DNA of 64,000 nucleotides from Atriophallophorus winterbourni (Eukaryota; Platyhelminthes; Trematoda; Plagiorchiida; Microphallidae): assembly GCA_013407085.1 (NCBI GenBank), contig JACCGJ010005442.1, positions 1 to 64,000 on the forward strand. Direction: 5' to 3'. The position numbers and the translations under genes were made by a program. The number at the start of each line of letters is the position of its first letter. Position 1 is the stretch's first letter. The notes under the pieces were generated by a model. It was not told the DNA's origin and searched no databases. It saw nothing but the letters and a program-made list of their open reading frames with translations. Of the stretch, positions 60,632 to 64,000 are shown one piece after another.

Positions 60632-63092
60632 CGTGACAAAAATATATTGTTTGGAATGCAAAACATGCACCTGTAAATGCACAGCTTGCATTAGTTAGTT
60701 TTAAAAATTCCCATATTGCAGTGTCAAATTCATCGTCAAATTCTATTTAAAATCGCATTTTTTTTCCAGGTATTTTGTTTCCCGTAAATTAAATCAGACC
60801 TACATTTTAATGTTCGAAATTCTTGCCTATTAGGTTGTCTCAGGTAGATCAATGTCTGCTGTAGATGTGCATAGCAATTATACAGTTCAAAGTGGAGGTA
60901 ATTCGAATCATTTTGAATTCCATAAGACTACACACAGTGAGTCAAGTTCAATACATTTTCGAATAGGAAACAAGGATATACCAGATTTTCAGTAGCAGCT
61001 GATATATCGGATTCACCAAAATTATAAGATTTTATATCGACAATGCAACGCACAACGGATAAAAACCCTGATTTTCATGCGTTGACTACTTCGACTGGTT
61101 TCGCTGAATCGAATTGACACATCGTTGATCTATGAATATAACGTTATGCGAGATCTTTAACTCCCCAACCCGCTTGCGCCTTCAAGAATCAAACAGTTGC
61201 ACGTGATTGACCGTCGTTAAGTGATGTACAGGTTACTTCGACCGTAGTACCTCATAACTAATGAATCGTCAATGTAAAAAATCTCCGAGACCAGACAAGA
61301 TAATTTGAATGCTGCTAAAAACGTGTCATGCGCAATTCGCAGAAATGTTTCATGTATATTTTTCCACGTTTTGGAAGCTAGACACTAGGACAAATAACAC
61401 GGATTTAAAAAGGGGTTGCAGGTGCCGGTGTCACTGCTCTCTGATGCATAAATATGATTGGGCTAATAATAACTGCAGAAATAGTGATGATAACTGAACC
61501 GAACGGACTTCTATCAGTTGCTAAGAATGGATCTTTCTTGTTTAAAAAAAATGATCAGGCGATTGTAGAGATTTGTAGATGCATGCAGCTTTACTCATGC
61601 CTTTCCTTGATTTTTCTATAGATTTACGCATTATCAAGTTACTAAAACTTAGTTTTCTGTCAGCCATCTTTGTACGATTTAGAACATGGATGATAATCAT
61701 GATATTGTTGGTAATCCATATAAATATATACGTGATTTCTTTAGAAACGAACACATCTAAGTTTATGTTGATGGCCTACTATTAAGGCTTATCGACCTGT
61801 TTAGCTTGACTCCTCAAGGATAGGTTCTTGTATGAATACTGATACTAATAAAGTTTAAATATTTTTTTAATACCAAATGACAGTAAGTTGGCTGCGTTTG
61901 CCGAAGGTATTATTATATGATGACGCACCAGCAATAAAGATGACATTTTTTTCTATTAATCTAATGGATTTCATTGTACGAATAGATATCTAAAATCAAG
62001 CTGCCTTCGAAAACGCATAAATTTAAGAACACGCATATAGGCATTGTGTGAAATTCATGTTTCGCTGAAAAATGATTTTCTTTGTAAATCGTTGATACTG
62101 ATTTAGAGAGAATAATTTATTAATTATATACACACATACATATTTGCATATATTTTGCAATGAAAATAAACAAACACGCATGTGGATTACATGGTTCAAT
62201 GTAAAGTGAGCTTTTGTTACAAATCATAATTGTCACGATGTTGGAATAATGTGTCATATATAAAAAACATAAAAACATATTTGCTAGTGATACGTATGCA
62301 AAGATAAATGATAACCCACCTGTAGGTGATGGTGGACGTGAACCTGTTGGTGTGCGAATATTGTAAAATAATGAAATGTTATAATAATTCAAATTCGGTT
62401 GATTATTGTTTTTGATTGCTAATATATCAATTTTTGAAATTTAATTTTAAAATCTATATATTCCTGATTTTGCACATAAAGAATTAATCTAAACACATTT
62501 TCGTAGTTAATGTGATAATAGTTTATTTTTTGCGTCGCCAAATGTTTCATCTAAACTTTCTACTAAATAATCGAGGCGGGACATCTAATCTGGAGTGATT
62601 CAAATTAACGGGGATAGAATTTTATAAATTTGCAACCGTAGCAACAGCTTATATTAATTTTTTATATCAGATATTCTACAGTGTAATTTTTGCTAATGTC
62701 AGTAAGTGACTTGCACTCAAATATTTCTTTATTCTTGGAAATATAATCATCAATTTTACTGACTGCACAACGCAAATTCAAAGATAAATTGATGAACAGA
62801 AAATTATCAGGATTTTAATTTTGGTTCCTGTACGGAACTTTGGAAGCTGAATTTTCAGCGAAGGTATTGTTTTACTGAAATTAGAATGATTAATGTTGAT
62901 TGTGAAGCTTAAACATTTGAAATAATATATTAAAAAATATACCTTTTAACTTCAAATCATCTTGTAACATATTTTTAAAAAGTAAATTTATGTTAAACGA
63001 TTGTAACGAATTTTCCAAAAAAACACATTTTGTGAAACGTCGAAGAAACTTTTCTCAATAAGAGGTATTATTGATAACATTGCCTAAGTTGT

Positions 63093-63462
63093 TCTTTTGT
63101 TGGACTTTTCGGTCGAGTTTGACTATGGATGTACATCACAATCGCGTGGATTTTCATGTTCTACAGCTTTTTTAATGACTTAACAGTCTGATTCGGAAGG
63201 GACTATATCTTACGTAGCGCTTGCAGCGATAGGCAGAACTCGTTTGTAGGGCGTCAATGACATCACGGCGAAGTGATCTGCGTTCAGAAGCCAGGAGCTG
63301 TATCTGTTTGTCCTCAGCTTGCAGAAGACGCTTTACTTAATACATCCAATTGGAGCGGTTAATAGCCAATTCCTCCGAAATCGCGGGTTAAATGCCAAGA
63401 GATTTCATTTCTTTTGCAAACGTCTTTGTACCGCAAGTGCGTTCTGTCGATTCAACTGATTG
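63093..63462 (-). pseudogene. RTE-like 3' fragment inside the satellite (unit 3)
   Basis: Third occurrence at the 2,831-bp step, near identical to unit 2. Confidence 0.7.
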
Positions 63463-64000
63463 CATGACAAAAATATATTGTTTGGAATGCAAAACATGCA
63501 CCTGTAAATGCACAGCTTGCATTAGTTAGTTTTAAAAATTCCAATATTGCAGTGTCAAATTCATTGTCAAATTCTATTTAAAATCCCATTTTTTTTCCAG
63601 GTATTTTGTTTCCCGTAAATTAAATCAGACCTACATTTCAATGTTCGAAATTCTTGCGTATTAGGTTGTCTCAGGTAGATCAATGTCTGCTGTAGATGTG
63701 CATAGCAATTATACAATTCAAAGTGGAGGTAATTCGATTCATTTTGAATTCCATAAGACTACACACAGTGAGTCAAGTTCAATACATTTTCGAATAGGAA
63801 ACAAGGATATACCAGATTTCCAGTAGCAGCTGATATATCGGATTCACCAAAATTATGAGATTTTATATCGACAATGCAACGCACAACGGATAAAAACCCT
63901 GATTTTCATGCGTTGACTACTTCGACTCGTTTCGCTGAATCGAATTGACACATCGTTGATCTATGAATATAACGTTATGCGAGATCTTTAACTCCCCAAT

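Larger units (their letters stand above)
57424..64000. repeat. 2,831-bp tandem satellite, about 2.3 copies, open to the right
   Basis: Matching anchors recur at a 2,831-bp step (for example 59289 and 62120; 60350 and 63181). Units 2 and 3 are nearly identical; unit 1 is slightly diverged at its left end. Each unit contains, in order, a fragment of the RTE-like element, a B-like half, an A-like half and a closing segment. Frames of 60-90 codons recur but have no motif. The array runs off the window edge, so its size is unknown. Confidence 0.92.

Overview
This is a eukaryotic, AT-rich, repeat-dominated window with no confidently intact host gene. The repeat set suggests a digenean flatworm, most likely a schistosomatid: a BEL/Pao LTR retrotransposon, RTE-clade and CR1-like non-LTR elements, and short elements that carry a hammerhead ribozyme (HHR) core, as schistosome SINE-like satellites do. 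The species assignment is inference. The density of satellite would suit heterochromatin or a sex chromosome, but the sequence cannot prove this.

Layout. 1-1724: 5' end of a decayed BEL/Pao element (partial LTR plus frameshifted gag), cut off near a TA microsatellite. 3.0-16.4 kb: layered insertions, namely a CR1-like endonuclease fragment (+), an old RTE-like element on the minus strand split in two (RT at 4.2-7.1 kb, endonuclease at 15.4-16.3 kb), and between those a CR1-like RT relic (+, 13.8-15.3 kb) and a young BEL/Pao element (7326-13133). That element has near-identical LTRs, a 5-bp target duplication and one long ORF that lacks the RT catalytic motif and RNase H. Its 3' LTR holds a 306-bp HHR-bearing insertion with a 14-bp target duplication. 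16.4-22.4 kb: mostly unassigned AT-rich sequence with scattered HHR-element relics, one of which (19765-19806) keeps a complete hammerhead core, plus a possible two-exon gene fragment at 21.8-22.4 kb.

22.7-64 kb is almost entirely satellite. A 705-bp tandem repeat (22985-25432) leads into a higher-order array of related modules, here called A (about 2.1 kb, with TAA and TA microsatellites at fixed positions), B (about 1.6 kb) and C (a diverged A). Five small arrays of 242-bp HHR-bearing units are embedded in it. Part of this array is duplicated with an 8,513-bp period. From 57.4 kb to the right edge runs a 2,831-bp tandem repeat that continues past the window. The A, B and 2,831-bp units share sequence blocks, so they appear to descend from one ancestral monomer that contained the 3' end of the RTE-like element. 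Later insertions include an internally deleted RTE element (31514-33937), a CR1-like 3' fragment (35173-35557) and a BEL/Pao solo LTR (56654-57114, TSD TTCAT).

The most unusual content is the HHR-bearing element family: solitary, inverted and head-to-tail tandem forms in one window, with a self-complementary ACCGGT stem III that would favour action as RNA dimers, and two further hairpins whose stems are kept while their loops vary.
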